Below, in pieces: positions 1-11,135 of a DNA stretch of 64,000 nt. Both the position numbers and the translations under genes were made by a program. This DNA comes from Aegilops tauschii subsp. strangulata (taxonomy: Eukaryota > Streptophyta > Magnoliopsida > Poales > Poaceae): positions 87,383,322 to 87,447,321 of the forward strand of contig NC_053035.3 in NCBI RefSeq assembly GCF_002575655.3. The letters are read 5' to 3'. Position 1 is the stretch's first letter. Every line of letters starts with the position of its first letter. The notes beneath the pieces were generated by a model. The model saw only the letters and a program-made list of their open reading frames with translations. It had not been told where the DNA came from and did no database searches.

Positions 1-260
1 ACGACCCGGTACTAAATGGGGTGCGCTGGCGCAGGTGCGGTGCGGCAAGTTTAGTCCCACCTCGCTAGTCGAGGAGCGCCAAGACCTGTTTATAAGCCCC
101 GGCGCGGAAACTGCATTGAGCTCCTCTCTAATGCAGGCCTTCTGGGCCTAACTCTCCTACTATGCCCTGTGGGGCCTACTGGGCTTGCGAGCCTGCATCC
201 TGGCCCAACTACAGGTTGGGTTCTAGTCGTATGCAGGCCGCTATGGCCCAATAGGTGGGC
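1..260. repeat. CACTA left subterminal region
   Basis: The window opens with a CCGGTACTAAA motif matching the ACCGGT...TACTAAAGG units at the right end of the CACTA element, followed by GC-rich sequence. Subterminal repeats of this kind are binding sites for the element's own transposase accessory protein. The terminal CACTA inverted repeat is not in the window. No gene is seen here. Confidence 0.6.
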
Positions 261-423
261 TTTTTTATTTAGTCTTTTCTATTTTCTGCTTTATTTAAAT
301 TCTTTTATTTATTTCTGAGTTGTTTTTTTCCTGTATTTAGAGTTTCTTCGTGAATATTTTTGCTTTAGGTAGAAAAAATTACAAACTTTCTGTTAGTGCC
401 AGTAGTTTTCAAATTTGAATAGT

Positions 424-696
424 TTAAATTTGAATTATTTGAAATTTGTGTGAATCACTAGTTTGTGAATAACTTAACTTTAAAAATAGATTTTTCATTG
501 ATTCTTTTTTCTGATGTTTAATATTAGTGTGTTTTATCATTATATTCAATTTGGCAATACTTAGCTTATTTAAAAAATGAAATGCCTTTGTAACAGATGA
601 GTTTTCATCCGAAACACTGATACTTCGAAAGAGATTGTCCATTTTGTACACGAAGTGCATCCTGTTTTTGCCGCAACTCTCGCTACTTTTTTGCAC
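424..696 (-). other. Short ORF in the CACTA 3' region, 90 codons
   Basis: An open frame of 90 codons begins at 696, downstream of the transposase remnant on the same strand. It has no domain that I recognise and is rich in Lys, Ser and Asn. From memory, similar sequence recurs downstream of the transposase gene in Triticeae CACTA elements, so it may be part of a 3' exon or simply conserved element tail. The rest of 260-1050 is AT-rich and shows no other gene. Coding status is uncertain. Confidence 0.3.
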
Positions 697-1050
697 ATGC
701 TATGTGGGTGAAATAATGATACCATGCCAACTTTCAACCTTTTCAGAGTTCATTTGTAGTGCTTTTCAATTTCAGGGTCATTTAGCTCAAAAAATTCAGT
801 AAATGAATACAAAATAGCAAATGATGTCAGAAAGGTACACGTTTGTCCGAAGCACAAAAGTACATGTTTCAAGTGCCAAAACACATAAGCACCCTAACTA
901 TTACAAACATATACAAGTCCGGAAACTCACTAGAGAAGAAAGTGGTGACAGTGAAGCCGATCACATCCCAGAGTGGGATCTTTGGGTGTGAAAGTTTTTC
1001 TTCGCGTGTGTCCCTTTGCGCCGTAACCATGGACAATCTTCATCATTTAA

Positions 1051-3334
1051 CTAGATGCTCGGGTCAATATTCACTCTGAATGGAGCAATTTCATCAAACT
1101 TTTCATAATCTTCTGATATGTCTGTCTTGTCATCCACTCCCACGATGTTTCTTTTCCCTGAAAGAACTATGTGGCGCTTTGGATCATCGTATGATGTATT
1201 CGCTTCCTTATCTTTTCTTTTTCTCGGCTTGGTAGACATCTCCTTCACATAGAAAACCTGCGCCACATCATTGGCTAGGACGAATGGTTCGTTTGTGTAT
1301 GCAAGATTGTTGAGATCCGCTGTTGTCATTCCGTACCGCAGGTCTTCCGTTACCCCGCCTCGTGTCATATTGACCCATTTGCACCGAAACAAAGGGACGT
1401 TCAAACCACGTCCATAGTCAAGTTCCCATATGTCCTCTATGTAACCATAATATGTGGCCTTTCCCGTCTTGGCTGCTGCATCAAAGCAGACACCACTGTT
1501 TTGGTTGGTGCTCTTCTTATCTTGGGTGATCGTGTAAAATGTATTCCCATTTATCTTGTACCCTTTGAAAGTCATTATATTCGAAGATGGTAACTTGGAC
1601 AGCAAGTACAAGTCATCTTCAATAGCGGCGTCATGCATGGCACGTGTCTGCAACCAACCGGCGAAAGTCCCCGTTTGTTCATGTGTAATCCAGTCATGAG
1701 ACTGCTCCGAGTGTTTGGAGCGTAGAAAATTCTTGTGTTCCTCCATATACGGAGCCACCAACGCCGAATTCTGTAGAACTATGTAGTGTGCTTGAGTGAG
1801 AGAATGCCCGTCCATACATATTATTTGATCCCCTCATAACGTGCCTTTTCCACCCAGTCTGCCCTTATGCTGCGATTGAGGAACACCAATCGGCTTAAGG
1901 TCAGGAATAAAGTCAATACAAAACTCAGTGACCTCCTCATTTTCATGGCCCTTGGAGATGCTTCCTTCTGGCCTAGCACGGTTATGAACATATTTCTTTA
2001 AGACTCCCATGAACCTCTCAAAGGGGAACATATTGTGTAGAAATACAGGACCCAGGACGTTAATATCTTTGCATAGGTGAACTAGGACGTGCATCATGAT
2101 GTTGAAGAAGGATGGTGGGAACACCAACTCAAAACTAACAAGACATTGCACCAAATCATTCTCTAACCTTGGTATGATTTCTGGATCGATTACCTTATGA
2201 GAGATTGCATTGAGGAATGCACATAGCTTCACAATGGCTAATTGAACATTTTCTAGTAGAAGCCCCCTCAATGCAACCAGAAGTAGTTGCGTCATAATCA
2301 CGTGACAGTCATGATACTTTAGGTTCTGAAACTTTTTCTCTGCCATATTTATTATTCCCTTTATATTCGACGAGAAGCCAGATGGTACCTTCATACTGAG
2401 CAGGCATTCAAAGAAGATTTCCTTCTCTTCTTTGGTAAGAGCGTAGCTGGCATGACCCTGATGTATGCCATCTTTTCCGTGCATACGTTGCTGGTCCTCT
2501 CGTGGCTCCGGTGTATCTTTTGTCTTGCAGGGTCACACCAAGATTCTTCGTCACGTGCATCACGTCGATTGCAGAGCGGACCTCTAGGTGTTTCCAATAG
2601 GGCATGTCCCAAAATATAGATTTGTTCTTCCACATGGGTGCGCGTCTGTCATCGTCATTCGGAACAGGTTGTCCGCCCGGACCCTTTCCAAAGATTACCT
2701 TCAAATCCTTGACCATATCATGTACATCAGCACCAGTATGGTAGCGAGGCTTCGTCCGGTGATCCACCTCACCTTTGAAATGCTTGCCTTTCTTGCTTAC
2801 GGGATGCCTGCTCGGAAGAAATCGACGATGTCCCAGGTACACATTCTTCTTACAATTATTGTCGGTATCATCCAAACAGTGTGTGCATGTGCGGTATCCC
2901 TTGTTTGTCTGTCCTGAAAGGTTACTGAGAGCCAGCCAATCATTGATGGTCACGAACAGCAACGCCTTTAGATCAAATTCTTTCCCCATGTGCTCATCCC
3001 ACGCACGTACACCTTTTCCATTCCACAACTGTAAGAGTTCTTCAACTAATGGCCTTAGGTACACATCAATGTCGTTGCCGGGTTGGTTAGGGCCTTGGAT
3101 GAGCACTAACATCATAATGAACTTCCGCTTCATGCACAACCAAGGAGGAAGGTTATACATACATAGACTCACAGGCCAGGTGCTATCGTTGCTGCTCTGC
3201 TCCCCAAAAGGATTAATGCCATCTGCGCTTAGACCAAACCATACGTTCCTTGCGTCACCTACAAAGTCCTCCCTGTACTTTCTCTCGATTTTTCTCCACT
3301 GCAACCCGTCAGTGGGTACTCTCAACTTCCCGTC
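1051..3334 (-). pseudogene. CACTA transposase TNP2-like, C-terminal half
   Basis: This is the downstream half of a TNP2-type transposase gene, which would cut and join CACTA ends. From 3334 downward it encodes the Transposase_21 core (for example WFGLSADGINPFG, MHVTKNL), then a DUF4218-like segment (2484-1834; FERFMGVLKKYVHNRARPEG) and a DUF4216-like segment (1815-1051; YYGYIEDIWELDYG, PLFRCKWV). The reading frame continues from the N-terminal half at 50569-51512 if one copy of the CCGTC duplication is removed. Beyond the Gypsy insertion it has independent breaks: a frame change with lost sequence near 2480-2530 between core and DUF4218 segment, an in-frame TGA at 1834-1836, and a TAG ending the frame at 1051. 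It is a pseudogene. Confidence 0.88.
3330..3334. repeat. Target-site duplication CCGTC, left copy (right copy 50569-50573)
   Basis: CCGTC occurs directly before the TGATGACC edge at 3335 and directly after the ACGTATCA edge at 50568. Five-base duplications are the integrase signature of Gypsy elements. The match shows that everything between is one insertion with nested additions, and that the two transposase halves were contiguous. Confidence 0.95.
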
Positions 3335-4611
3335 TGATGACCCACAAGTATAGGGGATCTATCGTAGTCCTTGTGATAAGTAAGAGTGTCGAACCCAACG
3401 ACGAGCAGAAGGAAATGACAAGCAATTTTCAGTAAGGTATTCTCTGCAAGCATGAAATTATCGATAACAAATAGTTTTGTGATAAGGTAATTTGTAACGG
3501 GTAACAAGTAACAAAAGAAAACAAGGTGCAGCAAGATGGCCCAATCCTTTTTGTAGCAAAGGACAAGCCTGGACAAACTCTTATATAAAGGAAAGCGCTC
3601 CCGAGGACACATGGGAATTATTGTCAAGCTAGTTTTCATCATGCTCATATGATTCGCGTTCGTTACTTTGATAATTTGTGTAACATCCCAAAATTCTAAA
3701 TTTTGGAATGTTATAATAAATAAATAGATTTGATTGTTTGTTTGATTGTTGTCTGATTGATTGCCTGAAAGTGAGTGAAATTCGAAACTTTTTGAAAGTT
3801 AAATGAGAGGGAATAAAATGACTTTCCCAAAACTTTCACCTTGCTTTTATGATCTCCTTGAATTCAAATTCTTTTCAAATACAAAACCCTAGAGAGAAGA
3901 TGACATGACTTCTTCCATTTAAATTAAATGAAAAGGGTATTTGAAAATATTTGAATTTCATTTGGAACTATTTTTCAAATTAAGAAACTTTAAGCAACTC
4001 AATGATTTTCATGAGAGAAGATAAAATGACTTCTTCAAAACATATGAAATATGAGTTGGGAGTTTCAAAGAATCAAATTTAAAAGCCCCTTTGAAGGTAT
4101 TTTGAAATCATTTTTCAATTTGGAGTTATTTGGGTTTTATTCAAATTATTTTTCTCCAAAAATAAATTATATGGAAAATAGGGTAAAATGATTCCCTACA
4201 TCACAAAATTGGAGAGAAATAAATTTGGAACTATTTTGGTAATTTTAAAATAATTTTATTGGATTTTATTAGAGCAGTAGCACTGTTTGATTTATTTGAA
4301 TTTTTGTAGATTTTATTTGATGCTATAAAAATGTTCACGTTGTAGACAATCTTTTTCTGGAAATTTTGATATATTATATGCCTATATTTATTTTTTTATT
4401 TCTTTTTGTTTTTATTCTTTTTGTCTGACTAGTTAAAAAAAAACTTCTCTGACGAACTGGGCCGGCCCAGCCAACCGGGCCAGGCCACGGCCCAGTCCCG
4501 CGCGCCATCTGTCTCCCGAGCGTGAGACCTGCCGCCGCACGCCGTCGTCGCCTCGGCGTCCGTGCCGCCTCCGGACTCCTCCAGCCCCCTCCTCCACGCC
4601 ATCGCCCCCCT

Positions 4612-4620
4612 CTTATAAAT
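4612..4620 (+). promoter_or_regulatory. TATA box of the gag-only element LTR
   Basis: CTTATAAAT lies in a GC-rich context followed by a CT-rich stretch, a common plant core-promoter layout. The same box is at about 26991-26999 and again in the duplicated block at about 27681-27689 of the right LTR. Confidence 0.55.
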
Positions 4621-5915
4621 TCGGGCGCCCCGGGCCCCGCCTCCCTCTCCTCCTCACCAGCAGCTGCCGCCGCCCTTGCATAGCGCCGCCACCGCCGCCT
4701 CTGCTGCCGCTCCCAATGTCGCGTCGCGCCGCCGCTCTCCGCCCCTGCCGCTCGCAGCGCCGCCCCGCGCCCGCTTCGCCCCGCATCGTCAGACGCCGCT
4801 GCCGCCCCGACGCCCGCGCCGGAGTTCGCCGCCGGCCGGAACCGCTCCGCCGGCCGAAACTCAAACCGCCGCCCCGGTCCGCCCGACCCGCCGGTTTTCT
4901 TCGAACCGTCGCGAACCGGTATAAACCAAACCCGCCCGATTTTATTATATTAGTCCGGTTTTATTTTTATTAGATCGATTTAGTTATTTAGGTTAAGTTA
5001 TTTAGCGGATGTTCTCTATTTAGATCTCCTTAGCGAACGGTTTTCGTCGCGTATGCTTCTGTAGCGAACGTTCGTTCGATAGGATTTTTCTTTTTATTTT
5101 AATTTTTGGCCAGGGACCTATCTATGAATTTTTTTCTTATAGTTTAGTCCCTGATCTTCAATCAATCGCAACTTTTTACTCATTTATCCAAATCCAACGA
5201 AACCAACGCCCACTTCTTCGTTATGATCTCCTCTATCCTGTAAAACAACTTGAACATGTTTCTGAAAATTTAAAATATGATTTCAAACAGATTTGAATTT
5301 CAATCTTCTTTTGATCGTAACTTGAGTTTCGTAGCTCCGTTTGAGTTGATTCTTTTCGCTAATCGAAGCTCTTGACCTAAAACTTTATGATAAGGCCAAA
5401 TTCACTTAATTTTGGCACCGTTAGAAATTGTTTTATGTTGCAAGAGTTATTTGCTTGGTTTTGATGCTTTCCGAACTGTCTCCTTAGTACTTTCCGATTT
5501 TTTTGAGTGATTGCTTATGTGTGGTTCTATTGCTTGCTTACGATAGATTGACCGGAGTGTGACGAGTAGAACTATCAGGAGTTATTAGTGCGAATCATCT
5601 TCATCAATAGTACAGGCAACTTCACACTTTGATCATATCCCTTCATACCCAGTTTTTATGCATTAGTTTCACCCTCAAACATTGCATGGTTAGGAGTTGA
5701 TAACATGTGGGTATTGGGAAGTAGTTGATGAGGTAGGAACCTATTTTCCTGCATTCAAACCTGGGAAGTTACTTCTACGTTATGCTTATACTGCTGCTAT
5801 GCTCGTAGACGTGGTTTGGTTGAGTGTATTCATGACAGATGTGAGAGTTATCATTAATGGTTAATTTAAGGTGGCTACTTTAATACACATCTGGGTGGAT
5901 TGGTAGGGCACCCTT

Positions 5916-5989
5916 GGGATATACCAGTGGACTTGCCCTGACACCTTGGGATATACCAGTGTTGTCCTAGGAGATCCCGGGGATATACC
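5916..5989 (+). repeat. Three 32-bp-spaced GGGATATACC motifs
   Basis: GGGATATACC begins at 5916, 5948 and 5980, an exact 32-bp period. The right LTR repeats the arrangement at 28999, 29031 and 29063. Sequence between the cores is partly conserved (CAGTG follows the first two), so it is a degenerate three-unit tandem repeat. Function unknown. Confidence 0.8.
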
Positions 5990-6906
5990 GTGTGATCATC
6001 CTATGGTTCGCCACCCAGGCTCAAAGGGATCATAAGATTATTCATGCTAGAAACTTCCGTGTGCAGCCACAAGCTATTATGGGCTCTAGCATAGTTGAGT
6101 ATGTTGCATGACCTCTTACAGTGGTAGGCTAGCAGATGTAGGGGATGTAGGTTGGTACTGTCTACCCGGGGTTAGAGTTAATGCTTCTGAAAGGCTGTGT
6201 CTCGGTCATCCGTTTCTCAAACACCATGAAGTGCGAGAAATCCAACGGAGGAGATCGAGTCTTGTGGGGAAAAGTGTGCAAACCTCTGGAGAGTGTACAA
6301 ACTAATCATGATTAGCCGTGTCCCCGGTTATGGACATCTTGAGTATCTGGTTCTTGAATTATCATGTTGATCTCTTCACTTTACTTAATTAATTTGTTGG
6401 GTTGATAATTACTTTTAATTGGGATTGAGATGGGGGTACCATTCTCAATGTTTCAACCACCATGATAGTTAAGTAAAGTATATTCCTTTGTTGTAGGGAA
6501 AAATTGGCTTTCGCAAAAACATTATAACCATAGAGCTTTTCCACCAGCCAAATATGCATGTAGTGATAGCCTTTATTCATCATTATCCTATGGTGTGAAT
6601 TTGCCAGTACATTCAATGTACTGACCCTTTGTGGCTGCAACGTCTCATGTTGCAGGAATCTTACGACGAGTAAGTGATACGTTAGGGTTACGATTTCTAC
6701 ACTCAACTTTGCCGTTGGTGTTGATGGGAATCCACAACCTTGTTGTTACTTCCGCCATTTGGATTGAGGTAATAGTATTTACGTTACTTTATACATGTGA
6801 TTTACCTCTATTATAAATCCTCGAGTACTGTGTGTGTCAGCATACCGATCCAGGGATGACACTTAAGCACAAAGATTTGACCGTCTGAGGTCGGGTCGCT
6901 ACAGGA

Positions 6907-6918
6907 TGGTATCAGAGC
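6907..6918 (+). other. Primer-binding site (initiator tRNA-Met type)
   Basis: TGGTATCAGAGC lies three bases after the left LTR. It is the standard plant site complementary to the 3' end of initiator tRNA-Met and fixes the element's orientation as plus. Confidence 0.9.
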
Positions 6919-7612
6919 ACATGTTGACTGTAGGACGTGACCCCGAGAAACTGGCAAGCCCATAGGAAAGTTTTTCTCTACAACTTCATTTTCAAAAAGA
7001 TCTTTTACCTCCCTTCTCTTCTGAGCTTATTCAAATATTTCCTTTTAGAGAGACTATACCCCTTTTCCCCTTTTGATCACGAAGATTCGACTGATGAGAC
7101 CACTCCAAGAAGGACAACATATCGGACAACCAAGACCGCTTTGGAATGAAGAGGATTTTACGGTGCATTATAATAATGGAGACTACAACGGATGAAGACT
7201 CCAAAGACTAGGAGAATTTGAAGACTCTGAAGAATTTCTGGATTGGTATGACCTAGGAAGGCTACCCTTATGGAACTTGGCAGACTAGTAAAGCTGCCAA
7301 TACCCGAGATCAAGGTGTGTTGGAGAAGGAATGGATCATGGAGCATTAGAACTCAAAGTTTTTTCAAGAAAGCCCTAAGGCAGGAGATATCAACTATGGA
7401 ATGATAGCTCATGGAAAGGACAAGAGCAAAAACATGGATATTCATGATGTTATCGTTCGCCTGTGCTATTGTCACCGTGCTGAGATAAGCATGCATATGC
7501 ATGGAAGGATTGGATGGTAGAAGGCTGATGGAGCACCTACCAACAAAAGATGAAGTTTTAACCTTAGCTGGTGTATCACCAGGATCTGGAGTAGTACATC
7601 AAGAAGTTTGGG

Positions 7613-9071
7613 GTGGACCTGCAGGAAGCTATATTCGACAAAGAAGTATTTCATAAAGAACTCAGGACCCAGAAGCTGAAAGTAGCCAAGCTGGAGGAGC
7701 AAAACCTCGAGATACCGGAGATTCGTCAAAAACTGAAGGACAGTGGGACCATGGTTCATGCTAAGGATGTTGAAACTCAGAAGTTTGGAACGCAACTCCA
7801 GAAATATTAAAGGACGTCACGAGAGACTTCGCATTAACAGAGTTGATCTGGCAAAAGAACTTGAGAAGGACAAGCACGATCGGAAGTAGTCATCGGAGAC
7901 ATGAACAAGACTTGAAGAGTTTGAAGACTTTAAAGATTTATTGACCTTTAGAAGACCAAACCCCTGTTATATACCTACGTTAGATGCGACGTTTGTGAGC
8001 TGTCATTTGTTTGTGGTTTTTCCGACAGCCACAATAAAAATCTGCCTTTTCAAAACTATTGTTTGCATTGTGTGCATCCCCCTCTATCTCTGTCATCTCA
8101 CCCCAAACCCATGGACCCAATAGAGGATGAATGGAGATGAACTCACATTTCCGAGACCGATAAGTCAATTGGAGACGGACCGATGGATTCAGAACATGGA
8201 GGATCACGTGAAGAATAACCCTATAGTCGGAAAGGATATGGCCTAGCATGCTCTGCAGTGTTTTGAAAGAGGTGCTACTACTTGGTGGAGGATGTACCAA
8301 ACCATCAATGGATGGCAAGGAGTAACCACTTGGAAAGAATTTAAGTTGACTCTGCTAAAGTCTCGTCTTGTGTCCCAGAAATTGAAGCCTTATGGAAAGG
8401 ATATGAAGAAGCATTGTGCATGCAAGCTTTGTGGAGAAGTAGGACACCACCATAAAGAACACAAGGATGAATGCCATCATTGTGAAGAAAGCCACCCAGC
8501 CGAAGAATGCCCAACTAGGCAGATCAATTGTTTCTTGTGTGAAGGGACTACTCACTACCCTGCTCAGTGTCACCTTTACCCCATGGTACAAAGAACCATC
8601 CAGCAGAAGAAAGAAGTAAATAAAGGAGCCCTCATGGAAATTTTAGAAGAACCTGTGATGAAGGAAGAGGTGGAGGACACACCCGAAGAAGAACCAATTA
8701 GACCTTGCACCAAGTCTTGCTATTCATGTGGGGAAGAAGGACCCATCTCCCAGAATTGTTTGAATGGGGATCTAGTAGAATTCCCGACAGAGGAAGTAGA
8801 ATATGACCCACAGGAAAGAGAACCCCTGCTTGGAACAGAAAAGTCCAGGAAGAAAAATAGATTGGATTCCAGGAAGGACCTAAGTCATATCACCTGTTTT
8901 AGGTGCAAGGAGTCAGGACACGACCTCAGCAGTTGCCCAAAAAGGAAGCCGAGGACCCAAGGAGGCTATGTAAGCATGAGGAAACCACGAGATTTGTCAG
9001 AAGTAGTATGTTTCTGCTGTAATGAAGCGGGGCCCTTTGCCAGGGATTGTCCCAAAGAGAAGGAGGCTTGA
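7613..9071 (+). pseudogene. Gag-like protein with multiple zinc knuckles (gag-only element)
   Basis: Sequence 7613-7810 encodes a charged, helix-prone coiled-coil segment. After stops and frame changes an open frame at 8292-9071 (259 codons) encodes a gag-like nucleocapsid. Its start contains a WQGVTTWKEF block. Then come several CCHC-type knuckles: clear CX2CX4HX4C units at CFLCEGTTHYPAQC and CFRCKESGHDLSSC, a shortened one at CHHCEESHPAEEC, and two with His replaced by Pro (CYSCGEEGPISQNC, CFCCNEAGPFARDC). Such knuckles bind the RNA genome in particles. The frame ends at TGA 9069-9071. No protease follows. An in-frame stop lies just upstream near 8243, and the N-terminal part is broken, so the present copy is probably a pseudogene. 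Confidence 0.65.
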
Positions 9072-9406
9072 GCCAAATAGTTGAGTTGGCAATATAGTAG
9101 TAGTAGTAGTGGGAACAATTCCGTTGTATTGAGGTGTGGAGTTGAGGCATGTAATGGAAAAGCAAGAGATTGTAATCATTGGGGAATCAATGAAGTTAGC
9201 ATCGTTGGACCTGCTTGGATTTTATGAGTAGTTACTCTATGAAGAAGGATTTTGGCCATTTTCGAGGATATGAGAAATATGGTCTATGGATGAATTTGTG
9301 CATTTTAAGGGTGGTAGTACCCTATGAGGACACTTGACCTCTTTAAAGGATTATGATATTCCACGGAGTGGATTTCGGACAAAATAAGTATGAGTTTTGT
9401 CTCGAT

Positions 9407-11135
9407 TGTTGGGGAACGTAGCAGAAATTCAAAATTTTCCTACGTGTCACCAAGATCAATCTAGGAGATGCTAGCAATGAGAGGGGAGGAGTGCATCTAC
9501 ACCTTGTAGATCGCGAGCGGAAGCGTTCAAGAGACGGGGTTGATGGAGTCGTACTCGTCGTGATCCAAATCACCGATGATCCTAGTGCCGAACGGACGGC
9601 ACCTCCGCGTTCAACACACATACGGAGCGGGGACGTCTCCTCCTTCTTGATCCAGCAAGGGGGGAGGAGAAGTTGATGGAGATCCAGCAGCACGACGGCG
9701 TGGTGGTGGAAGTAGCGGGATCCCGGCAGGGCTTTGCCAAGCGCAAGCGGGGAGGAAGAGGTGTCACGGGAGGGAGGGAGGCGCCAGGGCTTGGGGTGCT
9801 GCTCCCATGTGCCTCCCCACTATATATATAGGGGTGGAGGGGGCTGGTTTCTTGCCCTCCAAGTCCATTGGGGCGTTGGCAAAGGTGGCGGAAAGAAATC
9901 CCATCATTTCCCTTCCCCACCGATTGTTATCCCCCTTTTTTAGGGATCTTGATCTTATCCCTTCGGGATATGATCTTATTCCTTCTAAGGTGGGATCTTG
10001 GTGTGCCTTGACCAGGGGTGTGGGGCCTTGCCCCCACTACCCACGTTCATGTGGGTCCCCCCATGCAGGTGGGCCCCACTTCGGAACCTTCTAGATCCTT
10101 CCCGGTACAATACCGAAAAATCCCGAACATTTTCCGGTGGCCAAACTAGGACTTCCCATATATAAATCTTTACCTCCGGACCATTCCGGAACTCCTCGTG
10201 ACGTCCGGGATCTCATCCGGGACTCCGAACGACTTTCGGATTTCCGCATACTAATATCTCTACAACCCTAGCATCACCGAACCTTAAGTGTGTAGACCCT
10301 ACGGGTTCGGGAGACATGCAGACATGACCGAGACGACTCTCCGGTCAATAACCAACAGCGGTATCTGGATACCCATGTTGGATCCCACATGTTCCACGAT
10401 GATCTCATCGGATGAACCACGATGTCGAGGATTCAATCAATCCCGTATACAATTCCCTTTGTCAATCGGTACGTTACTTGCCCGAGATTCGATCGTCGGT
10501 ATCCCAATACCTTGTTCAATCTCGTTACCGGCAAGTCACTTTACTCGTACCATAATGCATGATCCCGTGACCAAACACTTGGTCACATTGAGCTCATTAT
10601 GATGATGCATTACCGAGTGGGCCCAGAGATACCTCTCCGTCATACGGAGTGACAAATCCCAGTCTCGATTCGTGCCAACCCAACAGACACTTTCGGAGAT
10701 ACCTGTAGTGCACCTTTATAGCCACCCAGTTACGTTGTGACGTTTGGTACACCCAAAGCATTCCTACGGTATCCAGGAGTTGCACAATCTCATGGTCTAA
10801 GGAAATGATACTTGACATTAGAAAAGCTCTAGCAAACGAACTGCACGATCTTGTGCTATGCTTAGGATTGGGTCTTGTCCATCACATGATTCTCCTAATG
10901 ATGTGATCCCATTATCAATGACATCCAATGTCCATGGTCAGGAAACCATAACCATCTATTGATCAACGAGCTAGTCAACTAGAGGCTTACTAGGGACATG
11001 TTGTGGTCTATGTATTCACACATGTATTACGGTTTCCAGTTAATACAATTATAGCATGAACAATAGACAATTATCATGAACAAGGAAATACAATAATAAC
11101 CATTTTATTATTGCCTCTAGGGCATATTTCCAACA
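9407..11135 (-). repeat. Angela-type LTR A (3'-most)
   Basis: 1729-bp LTR bounded by TGTTGG...CCAACA (both strands). A TATA-like run TATATATATA is at 9821-9830 (minus strand). Compared with LTRs B and C it lacks a few bases near 9496-9500. ORFs within it recur in every LTR of this family and are not genes. Confidence 0.93.

Larger units (their letters stand above)
3679..6903 (+). repeat. Left (5') LTR of the gag-only element, 3225 bp
   Basis: TG...CA-bounded LTR, first half very AT-rich, then a GC-rich block (about 4460-4920), then mixed sequence. A TATA box (CTTATAAAT, about 4612-4620) sits just before the GC-rich block, placing a probable transcription start near 4645. Near the 3' end are three copies of GGGATATACC at 5916, 5948 and 5980. 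Short open frames in the GC-rich part are not considered genes. Confidence 0.9.

Noticed and set aside
4613..4973. Arg/Pro/Ala-rich ORFs on both strands, also at 26719-27311 and 27773-28006
   Set aside because: They lie in the GC-rich leader of the gag-only element's LTRs. Low-complexity translation in several frames at once is a composition effect.
6907..6918. tRNA-like sequence (also 16301-16317, 23218-23234 and 49035-49053)
   Set aside because: These are primer-binding sites complementary to tRNA 3' ends, each beside an LTR. No tRNA cloverleaf is present.
10288..10602. 104-codon ORF (starts MCRPYGFGRH) repeated at 17203, 56820 and, on the other strand, near 30942
   Set aside because: It lies inside Angela-type LTRs and recurs only because the LTRs are copies of one another. 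It contains no domain, and the LTR is promoter/leader sequence.
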